Assembly: GCA_019916065.1 (NCBI GenBank)
Contig: CM034233.1
Span: forward strand, 4,467,501 to 4,531,500
Source: Vitellaria paradoxa
Lineage: Eukaryota; Streptophyta; Magnoliopsida; Ericales; Sapotaceae
Direction of reading: 5' to 3'
Length of the DNA: 64,000 nucleotides
The notes below the pieces were generated by a model, which was not told the DNA's origin, searched no databases, and saw only the letters and a list, made by a program, of their open reading frames with translations. This document shows positions 11,452-24,200 of the stretch, piece by piece; within the stretch, counting starts at the first letter, position 1; every line of letters starts with the position of its first letter. A program made the position numbers and the translations under genes.

Positions 11452-14400
11452 TAGAGATAGAGAGGATCTACTTGAAGGCTAGTTGAACAACAAGGAGATA
11501 TGTGGCATGCCTTATTAAGGAGCATTCAACCACATGCCTAGAGTTGTCTTTTGACAAATTCAATGCCAAACCATTGGTGCATCACCTAATCATGTTCATT
11601 TTGGTTTGATGGGGGCAAGCTACATGTCACCTGGTACTTATTACAATCATGGTTGGACCTAGCCGCCTTAGGCTGGACCTTTCTATTATTAATATTGTCC
11701 ATTTATGGTAGTTACCATTGAAGTCCTCCATCCATTGTGCTCAAAATTTTCACCACCACTCTATTTCTTTGATTGCCTTAAACTCTTCGCTCAATGTCCC
11801 AACTCTCCCACAGGGATCTGAAATCTTTCATTTTGGATGATCTATAGAGTATGAATTGGTTAGAAGCATACTCTAGTTTTAGAATTCTAACTCCTAGGTT
11901 TTAATATGTTTCAAATACACTTGATTTGATGAGAGACATCATTCCAATGTTTAGCGTACTCACTTTGACAACCTTTTTACTTAGTAGTCTACATCTTCTT
12001 CATATGGCATCTGCGCAGTCTTATAATTTTCCGAAGTTGTAGCCCATGACTAGAATTCAAAACCTTAAAATCAGATAAGGTCTTGGCATACCTTGTGGTC
12101 TTGTCTCCTAGCTAATGGCTTTGAAATAATGTTTCTCATAAAAAGGGTATAGTGTGAAAATTCCTCCAGGAACTTTAGTTATATGTTTGGAGCATTTTAA
12201 ACCAGAAGAAGAAAGACAATTAAGTCTTTTAGGGTGTACTCTGGTGAGAGATTTATATAAGGATCCAAGCCCAAAACAGAATATAGATCCCTCATATTTA
12301 AAATTATTTAGATTAAAAAGATATGAGTTATTTACAAGATACGCATATATGGGCTTGAGCATGCAAGAGATTAGATCCCCTCAAGATAGGCTGTTATTAG
12401 ATAACCTTTTGAATGTAGCAGTTGAGAGCATTTCTTTTTTTTTTTTTGATAAATAAATATTCAGAATTTTATTAATAAAGGCATCAAGGGAATGCTTCTT
12501 GGTAGAAGAATTTGAGAACAAATTTTTTTTTCCAACGAGTGTACTTGAAAAGTTGACGGGGGCAACTCTAGTGCATTGGATGCATGTGAATAGAAGGCAC
12601 GTGTAGTTTTTACTCGAAATTATCTACAAAATCCAAAAACTCCCTAGTGGTAATCCATGTACCCTTTGACTAAAGGAAGTAGAAAGAATGCAAAAATGAA
12701 AAATCTACTTTTCATTGGATCAAGCAGAGACGAGAGCCATTCCAAATCTTATTGGTGTACTTGCCGTAATCAATAGATTGATAGCCCTCCTAACTGATGA
12801 TCATTTATCTTTCTACCAGGGTGGTTATGATTCTCAACGATGTCCTTACCCTGAATAAATTTGGATCGCACGTACCATCTATTCTAATCTGTTCATTCAA
12901 GAAGAGATGCTCCTAGTGACTTTTAATATAAGCAAGGAAGATCTGGAATTACATTACACATGCTGGTTTATTTCTTTAGGGTGTTGTTCCTATTGATAAT
13001 TTTGACGGGACTTTCTCATTTATTAATTCATTTTTACTTGCAGGAGTGTGATATATTCTGCATGTATACACTTAAGACTCCTCTTGTACATTTTCTTGAT
13101 TTTGCTATCTTGTTTGCTATCATGATGACTGTAAGTGCTAGTAATAAATGGATGCTTTATGTTTGTTTCTTCAATCATCTGTCTTTGTGGTTGCAGGCAC
13201 GGCAGGTGCATCCAGATAAAAACCCGAATGATCCTCTTGCTGCACAAAATTTTCAGGCAAGACTTCATTCTAAATATATTGTGCAGAAATAATGTGAAGA
13301 AAGGTGACTGCACATATTTTGACCTCATTTAATAACACACTTGATTATTATTCATTCACGTGCTTTAACACCAACTTGTGTGAGTAAGATTTTGTTAGAA
13401 GTTGGAGATTTTGTTTGTATAAAAAAAGGAGGCTGCTGCCCTATTGATGGATTTAAGCTTGATGAACATTAGAACATATATAATTTATTTTAGAAATATA
13501 TTTAAAAAAAAATATGTACAAGATATTATAAAAATTAGAAAAGGAAAAGGGGAAATTTCTTTTTTTTGCAGGATCCAGAATTTGTCCACATCTTGTTCAA
13601 TTTTATGCTTGTTTATGTATTATTGAGAACCAGCTGTTCATTTTTTTAAATGATAAAGCACAATTGATCTGAGTTCAGGTTTTAGGAGAGGCGTACCAAG
13701 TTTTGAGTGATCCAGCGCAACGACAGGCATATGATGCTTATGGGAAATCAGGAATTTCAACGTCAGTTACATCTTAACTTGTTTAACTGAATTCTGAACT
13801 TCATAGTTAACCTAGCACGTCAAATAGCGCGTATATATATGCTTGCACGTAAATTATTATTAAATTAAATAATTTTTATTTTCTGATACCAATTTGCTTT
13901 CTTTGTATTAATTACAGTGATGCAATTATTGAACCTGCTGCAATTTTTGCAATGCTCTTTGGGAGCGAGCTTTTTGAGGAATACATCGGTCAGCTTGCCA
14001 TGGCATCAATGGCTTCCTTGGATATTGTTACAGAGGGAGAACAGTTTGACACTAAAAAGTTGCAAGAAAAAATGAGGGTATGGTTTATTTAGAAAAATTT
14101 CCGCTATTATGTGTAAATATTAATTTTCTATATATGTATATTATTATGCCCACTACTATTCTACAAAAATACCATGCAAGGGACAGAGTTCTGGGGTTTG
14201 GAATTCAACTCTATGAGCTGCCCCAATTATAGCATGTGTATATATATTTCACTGTCATTCACTTCACTATCTTTGATTTTGTTTCTCTCGGAGCCCCAAC
14301 TTTCTCTATGTTCACGGCAAATAGGGCCAAATTTTTCATCATCTGTGAAAATGCTGCAAGAATCGATTAAGTTAAACCAAATATCCCACCAAACTAAGAA

Positions 14401-17400
14401 AAAAAGGTGGAAAATAAAAACAATTAATATAGAAATATTTAAAATTAAGGCCCCCCCCCCCCAAAAAAAGTAATGCATTGCATGTAATGTGAAATTATAA
14501 GAAGAGTTATTTTTCTCAATGTATTAATTAGTTTTGTTTGTCAATAGATATTTTGATATCGGCAAGCACCAAAGAATTGCCTTTTTCTTAGTACTTCTAG
14601 ATAATTCTTAGAAATCCTAGATATTTTTTTTAATTCCAACTTATGTGCAATGTCAATAGACACTTAAAACATTGTCTAGCTAGATTCATTGGAGCTTCTG
14701 CAATTTTTTTCCACTTAAGGTTGTGCAAAGGGAACGAGAAGAGAAGCTTGCTGAAATATTGAAAGATCGACTCAACCTATATGTGCAAGGAAACAAAGTG
14801 GACTTTGTTAGTCATGCTGAAGCTGAAGTATCAAGGCTCTCCAATGCAGGTAATATGTTCTTTTCTTGTTTCCAATCTTTCTTCTTCCTTTGTGGCTTGG
14901 CACTGGATGCTACGAGTGGTGACACACATATGGGGGCAGGGTACTTGAACCATTGTTCCTTTCTGATTTAGCACTGAATCTTGTGATCTATATTTAGTAT
15001 CTTGGGAAGGATTTCTGCCCCATCAGCCATTTTGCTTTTCCCTTTTTCTGGCGTCTTTGTTCAAGATGTCATCAGCGTTATAGTTGTTGTTTATTTATGA
15101 AACATATTGTAAATACCTGATTTGGTTTTGGCTCTACCTCATGAATGATATTGTGTGAAACATAAAAATGTGATAGTCATACGCCCTATTGCACCCAACT
15201 CCTTGAGAATTTAAGACCTATGTGAAAGCCCTCCATGTGACCCCCTTGCACAACTCTCCCAATCATCTTTCTCAAAGCATCCATAACCAAAATGAAAAGA
15301 GGAGGGAAAAAAAGGTTCCCTTTGCCTAAGTCTAAAAAAACCAGTTAAGAGTCCCATTCATCAAGATTAAGAGCCTCGTTGAAGACTCACACCCCCCCCC
15401 CAAAAAAAAAATCAATCTTCTCCCCTTCTTCAAATTCAGTATTTCTGGTAAGTATATCAGAATGTCCTAGTTTATATTATCATAAGCCTTTCTAATATCT
15501 AACTTACATATCACTTCCTGGGATCAATTCCACTGCATGCAAAATTCATTTGCCCTGAACAGAAGCACATTGAGATTTATACATTACAAAGCTTTAGACT
15601 TCTTTTTTAAATGCAAAGCTAAACCCTTGGCGTTAATGGTTTCTATGTTCATTGCAATAAACTAAGTAGATCTGAAGTTCTCGATATGAATAGCCCCTCC
15701 CCTTTTAAGGGGAAAAAAATCACAAACTATTCATGAATAAAATTATTAAACTGCCCTCAACATAAAAATCTTTTAAGAAAACTTAAGACGCTTAATTTCC
15801 GTGCAAGTTTGAAACGAGGAACGAGGATATTGCCAACCTATCCGAATAAAAAAACTAGGATTTTACCAAATGACAATGTTCAGTCTCAAGTTTGGCCCGC
15901 TCCTGTTTTTTCTGGTACTTGCATGATTTGTACATCAAGCAAGTTTTTTGAGGGCTTTTCATTCCCTCGAGCAGTTTTTTGGGCCTGGTTTTTATGTCGT
16001 GTGTATGGATACTGTTGTGAAATTTTAAGTAGGGAATAAGAGATGTCCTTGTTTGCTATTGCTTTCGGAAACATGTTTTCAGAGAGTATTTGAAAACTAG
16101 TTTGTAATTCAAAGGACATGTTCGGTAATTGTATTCAAAGATTGTATTTGAAAAGAGAGAATACCAAAATATATATAAATGCAAATATATAATTTAATGG
16201 CACATTGGAATGCCCCCCAAAAAAAAAAAAATAATAAATCTCAAATTATGTCTCAAAACCATCTAAAACATCTGCAGATGGTCTCATATTCCTTGTTTCT
16301 TTGATCCTAATTTCTGGAAAATGAGACCAAACAAGGTTACCACATGTTGTTTCAGGAAACTAGAAAATTGAAAATGAAACCAAACCAAACAGGGCCGAAT
16401 TTTTCATTATCTGTTCATCTTTGTTCACTTTATAATATCGCATTTTTATGCCAACATTGCTGCAATGGAAAGTGTTTCCTGATTCATTCCAGTTTTTTTT
16501 TTGTCTGGCAGCTTATGGTGTTGATATGTTGAATACAATTGGCTATATATATGCAAGACAGGCAGCTAAAGAGCTTGGGAAGAAGGCAATATATTTGGGC
16601 GTGCCATTCCTTGCCGAGTGGTTCAGAAACAAAGGCCACTTCATTAAATCCCAAGTAACAGCAGCAACAGGTTGGTAGATGGGCTGCCTTAAATGGCAGA
16701 AAGCTATGTTCATTCAGATTAACAGATTGAAACCTGCCGTTCTCAAATTCAAACAAGCACCTAGACTATTTGTCAAGCTTCCATATATTGGTTGCCAAAA
16801 TGATTGTTAATCTTGGTGCTTTCCTACTCTCTCTTAAAATGTACGAATCTAGAATGAAGGTTAAATGGCATTTCATATTCAAACAAATGACTGTTGCACT
16901 GCATCTCAAATTCTCAGTTTCAAATATGCACCTGGACTTTTTTTTTTTTTTTTTAAACCTGACATTTCAGTGTCTAGCAGACAGGGCATTAATCTGGGTG
17001 CTTTCGTTCTTGTGGGGCATGTAGGGCCATAAAAAATTCTCAATCTCAAATGTGCACCTAGACCTCTTTTTATTTATTTATTTTTTTATCATTATTATTA
17101 TTTTTTAAACCTGACATTTCAGTGTCGAGGCAGGCAGGGTATTGACCTGGGTGCTTTCTTTCTTGTGGTGCATGTAGGGCCATAAAAGATTCTCAATCTC
17201 AATTGTGCACTGGACCGTTTTCTTTTGTTTTTTTTTTTCCCAATCAACCTGACATTTCAGTGTCTAGGCAGGCAGGCATTGATCCGGGTGCTTTCTTTCT
17301 TGTGGTGCATGTCAGGGCCATAAATGAATTTTGAACTATGTTGCTTTTCCTGGTCAGGTTGTGTGCATATATAGCTTTTGGGGACCCTACATGCACGCCT

Positions 17401-18256
17401 GTGGTTAGGCTTGGTTTGTATAGATGCTATAGGTGGGGTAGCCCTAGTTGGGTTACGGGCTGACCTGCGCTGTTTACATCACTAGGTGTCACATATATCA
17501 TAACATTTTTTTTTATTTTTTTAATATTCCCAGAACTAGGTATTGTCAACATTTTTTTTTAAAGATTGAAGCATTAGACAGAACTTAACCAATAATTTGA
17601 AAAAAAAAAAAACTATGGTTAAAAATAGGTGAAATCATCCACTCGTCCATCTGTGAATAAAGAATGAAGATAAATACATAATATTACTTGAATTTAGCAA
17701 AACGTACGACATGATTGGACTTCAACCCAAGCGCTAGCCCTAAGTACAAATTTAAAAACAAAATATCTTCTTTCCAGGCAGCCCCAACCACAATTTTTTT
17801 GTTTTTAAAATGTAACATCTAAGACTGATCAATTTGTTGTTTCTCCATAGAAGGCATTTTTTGATATGGAAAAGAAAAAGAGAGAGAAACATTAATAATG
17901 AGAAAAGAAATACTGTACATATGTGTATTGGCAAAACCACTAGAGATTCTTCTAATTATTAGATGGCTACATCAAATAACTTCCTTTTTGATGCAGAATA
18001 CTGCATTTTATTTATTTATTTTTTTTTAGAACATGTAACTTCAATTTATGGGGGAAGGGGGATGCCAGAGTTTCAACCTGGGAGGATGAGCATTTGCAGC
18101 CAAGTCTTTACCAATTGGACCAACTGCCTTGCTCTAGAATACCACAGTATTACATGCTGTATGATTCGACTACACTGTTTTTATTAATGCTAATGGAGAG
18201 ATCCATATTAATTAACATTTGCGCACAGCTGGTATGGCCTTGCGAGCTTTTGTCGA

Positions 18257-18288
<32 letters not shown>

Positions 18289-21200
18289 CTTAAGAATTAA
18301 TGGTTGTTGTAGGTGCAATTGCTTTGATCCAGCTGCAAGAGGACATGAAACGCCAGCTCAGTGCAGAAGGAAACTACACTGAGGAAGAACTTGAAGAATA
18401 CATGCAGTCTCACAAGAAGTTGATGATTGATTCCCTTTGGAAACTTAATGTAGCTGATATAGAAGCGACCCTTTCACGTGTTTGTCAGATGGTTGTTTCA
18501 CTATTTTCCATTGTTTTTTTTTTTTTTTTGGGTTGGCGAACCACTTGCTTGCATCTAGTCTTTCTCATGGTAACATTTATTGCCTTTATATAGGTTCTTC
18601 AAGACAACAGTGCAAAGAAAGAGGAGCTCCGTGCTCGAGCAAAGGGTTTGAAAACTCTTGGTAAAATCTTTCAGGTATTGTCTCTTGTTATTTATTTATT
18701 TTGGCTGAATCTTTTGGTAACAATATTATTCTGTTGAATCTTATGGTGCAATGATTGTTGTGTATTAGAGGGTTAAATCAATCAATGCAAGTGAAAGTGA
18801 ACTTCTCCACAAACTCAATGGAAATGAGCCAACTTTTGGGGCTCGTTCTCCGACTTCACCACCAAATTCTTCAAAAACTGAAGAGGCATCTTATGCTGCA
18901 TTTGGATTGCAGGTACCTTTCTTGTTTTGCCCAAAAAATTGTTCCTATTCATCTTTACTACAATTTTAGGATCATTTTATCAAGTCATTTCCACCTTTCG
19001 ATGGTTCATTAATTATTCCATCTGTTAATGTATATTAATAGTAGTATTAATGTATAGGATGTATCTAGACCATATAGGATCCGTATAGTCACCCTTGAAT
19101 GTGTATAGTCACCTTTAAATGTGTATAAATTAGCACACATGAACCCAGTTGGGTGTGTGGTGTTCACTTTAATTTTATTCAGTCATCACATGGTATCCGA
19201 GCGTCAACTCTGAATTTTCAAGTGTGTCATCTATCTTATGTTCTTGTCAAGCACTGTGAACTAGTGTGAACCAGAAAGTCACGTTCAACATTGAAGCCGG
19301 TGATCTCATTGCCTTTGTCAAAGCGCAGACTACCCATTTGGTTGTTGTTTCAATGAGTGAGGTAGCTCATTTGAGGTCCACAGACCATTTAACGAATCTG
19401 AAGGGAGAATCTTTGATGTACGTTGCATCTTTCAACCACACCTTAATGGTTTCCTTGGAAGAGTTGTCGGTGTCAGGCGACCACCGTTGGACCACTGCCG
19501 TCATTGGCAACCTCCACACGCGTCGTCATGTGTCGTTGGTTCTTCTATGCATGGGCCTCACGCGCCTTATTCGTGTCGCGCGTGTGAGCGCGTGAGTCGT
19601 CTGTAGATCACCAGACTTCCAACAGTGTATCGTCCCACTCCGGTGAGCCTCTAGTCATCTTCATTTGCTGGTTTTTTGAACTTCTTCTCGTTACCTTCGT
19701 TCCACAGTTCATCTCCTCTACTTGTAAGTAATGTCATTTGCTTCCATGGCTTCAGAAAGTCCTTTGAACTGAAAGTGATTGGTAGTCTAGCCCCTATACC
19801 GCAACAATTAACAACCCGAAAATTGAATGGCACAAATTACATTCAACGGTCTAAGGCAGTTAAGATTGCATTGACCAGATATGGTAAATAGAAGCATTTG
19901 ACAAAATCTGGGCCTTCCGAAACAGATCCTAAATTTGATACTTGGGTTCAAGAGGATGCTCATTTGGTTAGTTTGTTGCGGAATTCCATGGAACCTTCTA
20001 TAACTAATGTGTACTCATCTTGACACATGTAAAAAAATATGAGAATACGTTCGTTTATTGTTCTTCAGTGATCTCACCTGCATGTATGATTTGTCATTGG
20101 AGTTTTTTCAGCTGCAACAGTCCGGTAGATCAGTCACTGAATACTTTGTTTCCCTGAAACGTGTTCATGAAGAGTTGAATTTTTTTCAACCATTATTCAC
20201 AGATATTAACGTGATGTAGAAACAAAGGAAACAAATGGTTGTACTTCGATTTCTTATGGGATTGGATCCATAATTTGAGCCAGTTAAAGCCCAAATATTG
20301 AGTGGAGCTTCCCTTCCCTCGTTTGCAGAAACCTACTCTTAAGTTATTCGAGTCACCTCTCATTACTCATCACACAACTATAGATGTTACATGATCTGCT
20401 CTCATTAGTCAAACACCCTCAGATAATAAGACTTCTATTTTTTAAGACTTTTTACCCATTTGGTGATCGTGGGACTCGTGAGGGTTGTGGTTGTGGTTGA
20501 GGAGGACGTACTTCGAGACTTAAATGCTCTAATTGTGCTCGTGTTGGACATGTTCGGAAAAATTGTTGGGACCTTCATGGAAGGCCACCTCATATGGCCT
20601 GTACATCTTCATTTGATGTGCCAGCGTCTATGGAGAAGTTCATTAACAGTGAATGCTACATCATCCATAGTGACTATTTCAGGAGATGAATATGCCAAAT
20701 TCCTTCAGTATCAAACGGCTCATGAGGCATCTTTTTCCAACAGCTTCTTTGGCTCATCGAGGTAATTCTACAACTTGTGTGTCTATCTCTTCATATGTCT
20801 CTTGGTCATTGATTTTGGTGCTTTAGACCTATGTCCTTTACTTTTTCATTATTCTCCGATATTTAGTGCTCTTCTATCTCTAACGTTACCATAGCTAATG
20901 GTTCATCTAATCCAGTGAAGGGTATCGATAAAACTTGTTCATCTTCTGATTTGACTTTATCTTCTGTTTTATATGTTCCATCTCTATCCTTTAATTTTTT
21001 ATCTGTCAGTAAACTCACTAGATAACTAAATTGTTTAATGACTTTCTGTCTTGATTCTGTGATCATTAAGGATTTGAAGATAAGGAAGAAGATTGGAAAA
21101 AGGCATGAAACTTAGGGACTCTATTATCTGGCTGGCTCCTAATTTGAGTCAACTTCAGTATTTGGATTGTGAGTCTTGTCAGTTAGGAAAGTATCACCGT

Positions 21201-24200
21201 GCTTTCTTCAGTCCTAGAGTTAATAATATGTCCTTAAGTCCTTTTCATTTGGTTCATTTAGATGTATGGGGACCAAGTCGTGTTATTTCAAAGTTAGGAT
21301 TTCAGTATTTTGTTACTTTTATTGATAATTTCTCCAGACTTACATGGGTTTATTTAATGAAAGATCGTTCTAAGTTATTGTCTATTTTTCAATCTTTTTG
21401 TGTTGAAATTAAAACCCAATTTGATGTGACTATCAAAATACTCCATAGTGACAATGCCAAAGAATATTTTGGCATGCTTCATCAGTTTTCTTGCTCTCGC
21501 ACCTCTCAACAAAATGGAGTTGCTGAAAGAAAGAACTTACATTTTGTTGAAACAACCCGTTGTTTAATGTTTCACATGAAAGTTCCTAAATGTTTTTTGG
21601 GGGAATGCTATTCTCACTACTTGTTACTTAATCAACAAGATGCCATCTTCCATTCTACAGAGTTGTCCCCTTATTCTGTGTTGTTTCCCCAGAGACCATT
21701 GTTTTCCCTTCCTCCCCGTATTTTTGGGTGTGTTACTTTTGTCCATCAACTTGATAATGGAACTGACAAGCTTGACGCTCGTGATCTTAAATGTATATTT
21801 TTGAGATATTCTTATTTACAGAAAGAATATCGATGTTACAGCCCTCCTCTTTATTGGTATTTTGTGTGTGCTGATTTTGAGAATACTCTTTTCTTTTCCG
21901 ATACTTCATCCTTGTCTGATTTGAATGAGAGTCTTTCTTTACCTGTGATTTCTCCTTTTCGTCTATCTCGTCCTGACCTGTAGGTTTATACTAGATGGCG
22001 ATCCGCTTCTGAGTCTTCCCTTGATGCTTTAGATACTCCATCTTCTCTCATTTTATTTTCAGATCCTGCTCCTGAGCCTGACATTAGTGATATTGTTCTT
22101 CCTATTGTGCTTCAGAAAGGTACACGAACCTGCACTTCTCATCCTATTTTTAATTTTGTTTCTTGTGTCGCCTGGTCTCCTCGTTATCATGCCTTTGTTA
22201 CTTCTTTGTCCACTGTTTCTATATCTAACTCTCTGTCTAAAGTATTATCTCATTCTTGATGGCGTGTTGCCATGGAGGAAGCACTGTCTACTATCCAAGT
22301 CAATCATACTTGAGATTTGATTGTTCTCCCCCATCGAAAGTCAACTGTTGGTTGTCGATGGGTGTAAAATGTCAAAGTCCACTCGGATGGTTTTGTTGAT
22401 CGGTTGAGAGCACGATTTGGCAAAGGATACACTCATATCTATGGATTGGATTTTTCAGAGACTCTCTCCCTTGTGACTAAGATCACATCTGTTCGGCTAC
22501 TCATTTCACTTATTGCTATATTTCACTGGCCACTACATCAGCCGGATGTGAAAATGCCTTTTTCATGGTGATCTTACGGAGGAAGTGTATATGGAGCAAC
22601 CTCTTAGGTTTGTTGCTTAGGGAGAGTCTGGCTTAGTCTGCAAATTAAAGAAAGCATTGTATGGCCTAAAACAATCTACTCGGGCTTGGTTTGGAAGATT
22701 TAGTACTGTGGTGATGGATTTTGGATTGACACGATGTGATGTTGATCATTTTGTATTTTACTGTCATTTATCTCAAGCAAAAATCTGGTTGCTAGTTTAT
22801 GTGGTTGATATTGTGATCACAGGAGATGATACACAAGGTATACATGATCTAAATCTATTTTTCCAAGCTAAGTTCAATATCAAAGACTTGGGCTTATTAA
22901 AGTATTTTTTGGGAATTGAAATTGTGAGATCACACAAGGGAATTGCTCTTTCTTAAAGAAAATATGTACTTGATTTGCTGTCTGAAATTGGCATGTTGGG
23001 CGCTATACTAATTGATACTTCAATGAATCCCAATACAAAACTTCTAGCAGATAAAAGGGAGTTACTGAATGATCCCGGGAGATATCACAAATTAGTCAGA
23101 AAACTTAATTATCTGACAGTGACACGGCCAAATAGCTCATTTGCTACAAGTGTAGTTAGTCAATTCCTTGATGCACCTCGTTCTAGTCATTGAGATGCAA
23201 TTATTCGCATTTTGAGGAATTTAAAAGGTGCTCCAGGATGTGGTTTGTTGTATAAAGATAATGGTCATACTCTTGTCCAAGGTTATATAGATGCAAATTG
23301 GACTGGTTCTCCGTCAGATAGACAATCCATTACTGGAAATTGTGTCTTTGTGGGAGGAAATATGGTATCTTGGAAAAGTAAAAAGCAAACTGTGGTGGCC
23401 ACATGTAGTGCAGAGTCAGAATATCAGGCAATGACACATGCATTTTGTGAATTGATTTGGATACTTCATATGTTGATAGAATTGGGAGTCTTTGGATTAC
23501 AACCTATGGAACTGCGTTGTGATAATTAGGCTACTATCCACATACCTCTAATCTAGTGTTCCATGAGCGGACCAAGCATGTGGAAGTTGATTGTTACTTT
23601 GTTAGAGAGAAGAATTTACAGAATGTCATTAAGATGAGTCATGTCCAATTTGAAGACCAATTGGCCGATTTATTTACTAAAGCTGTAGGGAGAACTAGAG
23701 TAAGATATATTTGTAATAAGTTTGGAACATATAATGTGTATACTTCAGTTTGAGGGGGAGTGTTAATATATATTAATAGTAGTATTAATCTATGGGATGT
23801 ATCTAGACCACATAGGATCTGTATAGTCACCCTTGAATGTGTATAGTCGTCTTTAAACGTGTATAAATTAGCACACATGAATCTAGTTGGGTGTGTGGTG
23901 TTCACTTCAATTTAATTCAGTCGTCACACCATCGAACCATCCTTTATACACCTCATCGTCCAATTAGAGGGTGGGTTTTAATACTTTTGATGCTTTCATA
24001 GCATAGTGTTGAACAGGAATGATGATTATTTATGATCAATCTATCACTTAATTATTTGGATAGCAGTTACCAAAAAAGCTTCCAGATTTCAAAACAAAGG
24101 TCTTTATTTTAAGTAGGTTTGAACCCATCAAATTCTTTATTCTGGTCTCCCCTTTATAGCCATCAATTAATATGTCCCTTCTCTAGAGGAGAAAACAAAT

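Larger units (their letters stand above)
10388..13196 (+). other. DnaJ intron 1 (2.8 kb)
   Basis: GT donor after AAG and AG acceptor before GCACGG. It contains a 43-bp GA tract (11402-11444), an unidentified open frame at 12133-12432, and at 12435-12447 a poly-T with sequence resembling a reversed LINE 3' end. The part at about 10840-11860 looks like decayed repeat but could not be assigned. Confidence 0.8.
19023..23928 (+). mobile_element. Ty1/copia LTR retrotransposon, full-length but defective
   Basis: The element is 4,906 bp with a 168-bp LTR at each end and the 5-bp duplication CCATC at 19018-19022 and 23929-23933. A primer-binding site (tggtatccgagc, one change from the initiator-Met tRNA match) follows the 5' LTR. 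A purine tract (gagggggag) precedes the 3' LTR. The order is gag with a CX2CX4HX4C knuckle near 20525, a protease remnant near 20810, integrase, reverse transcriptase, RNase H. Integrase before reverse transcriptase defines copia. Several stops and frameshifts make it non-autonomous. It lies in the same direction as the DnaJ gene. Confidence 0.95.
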
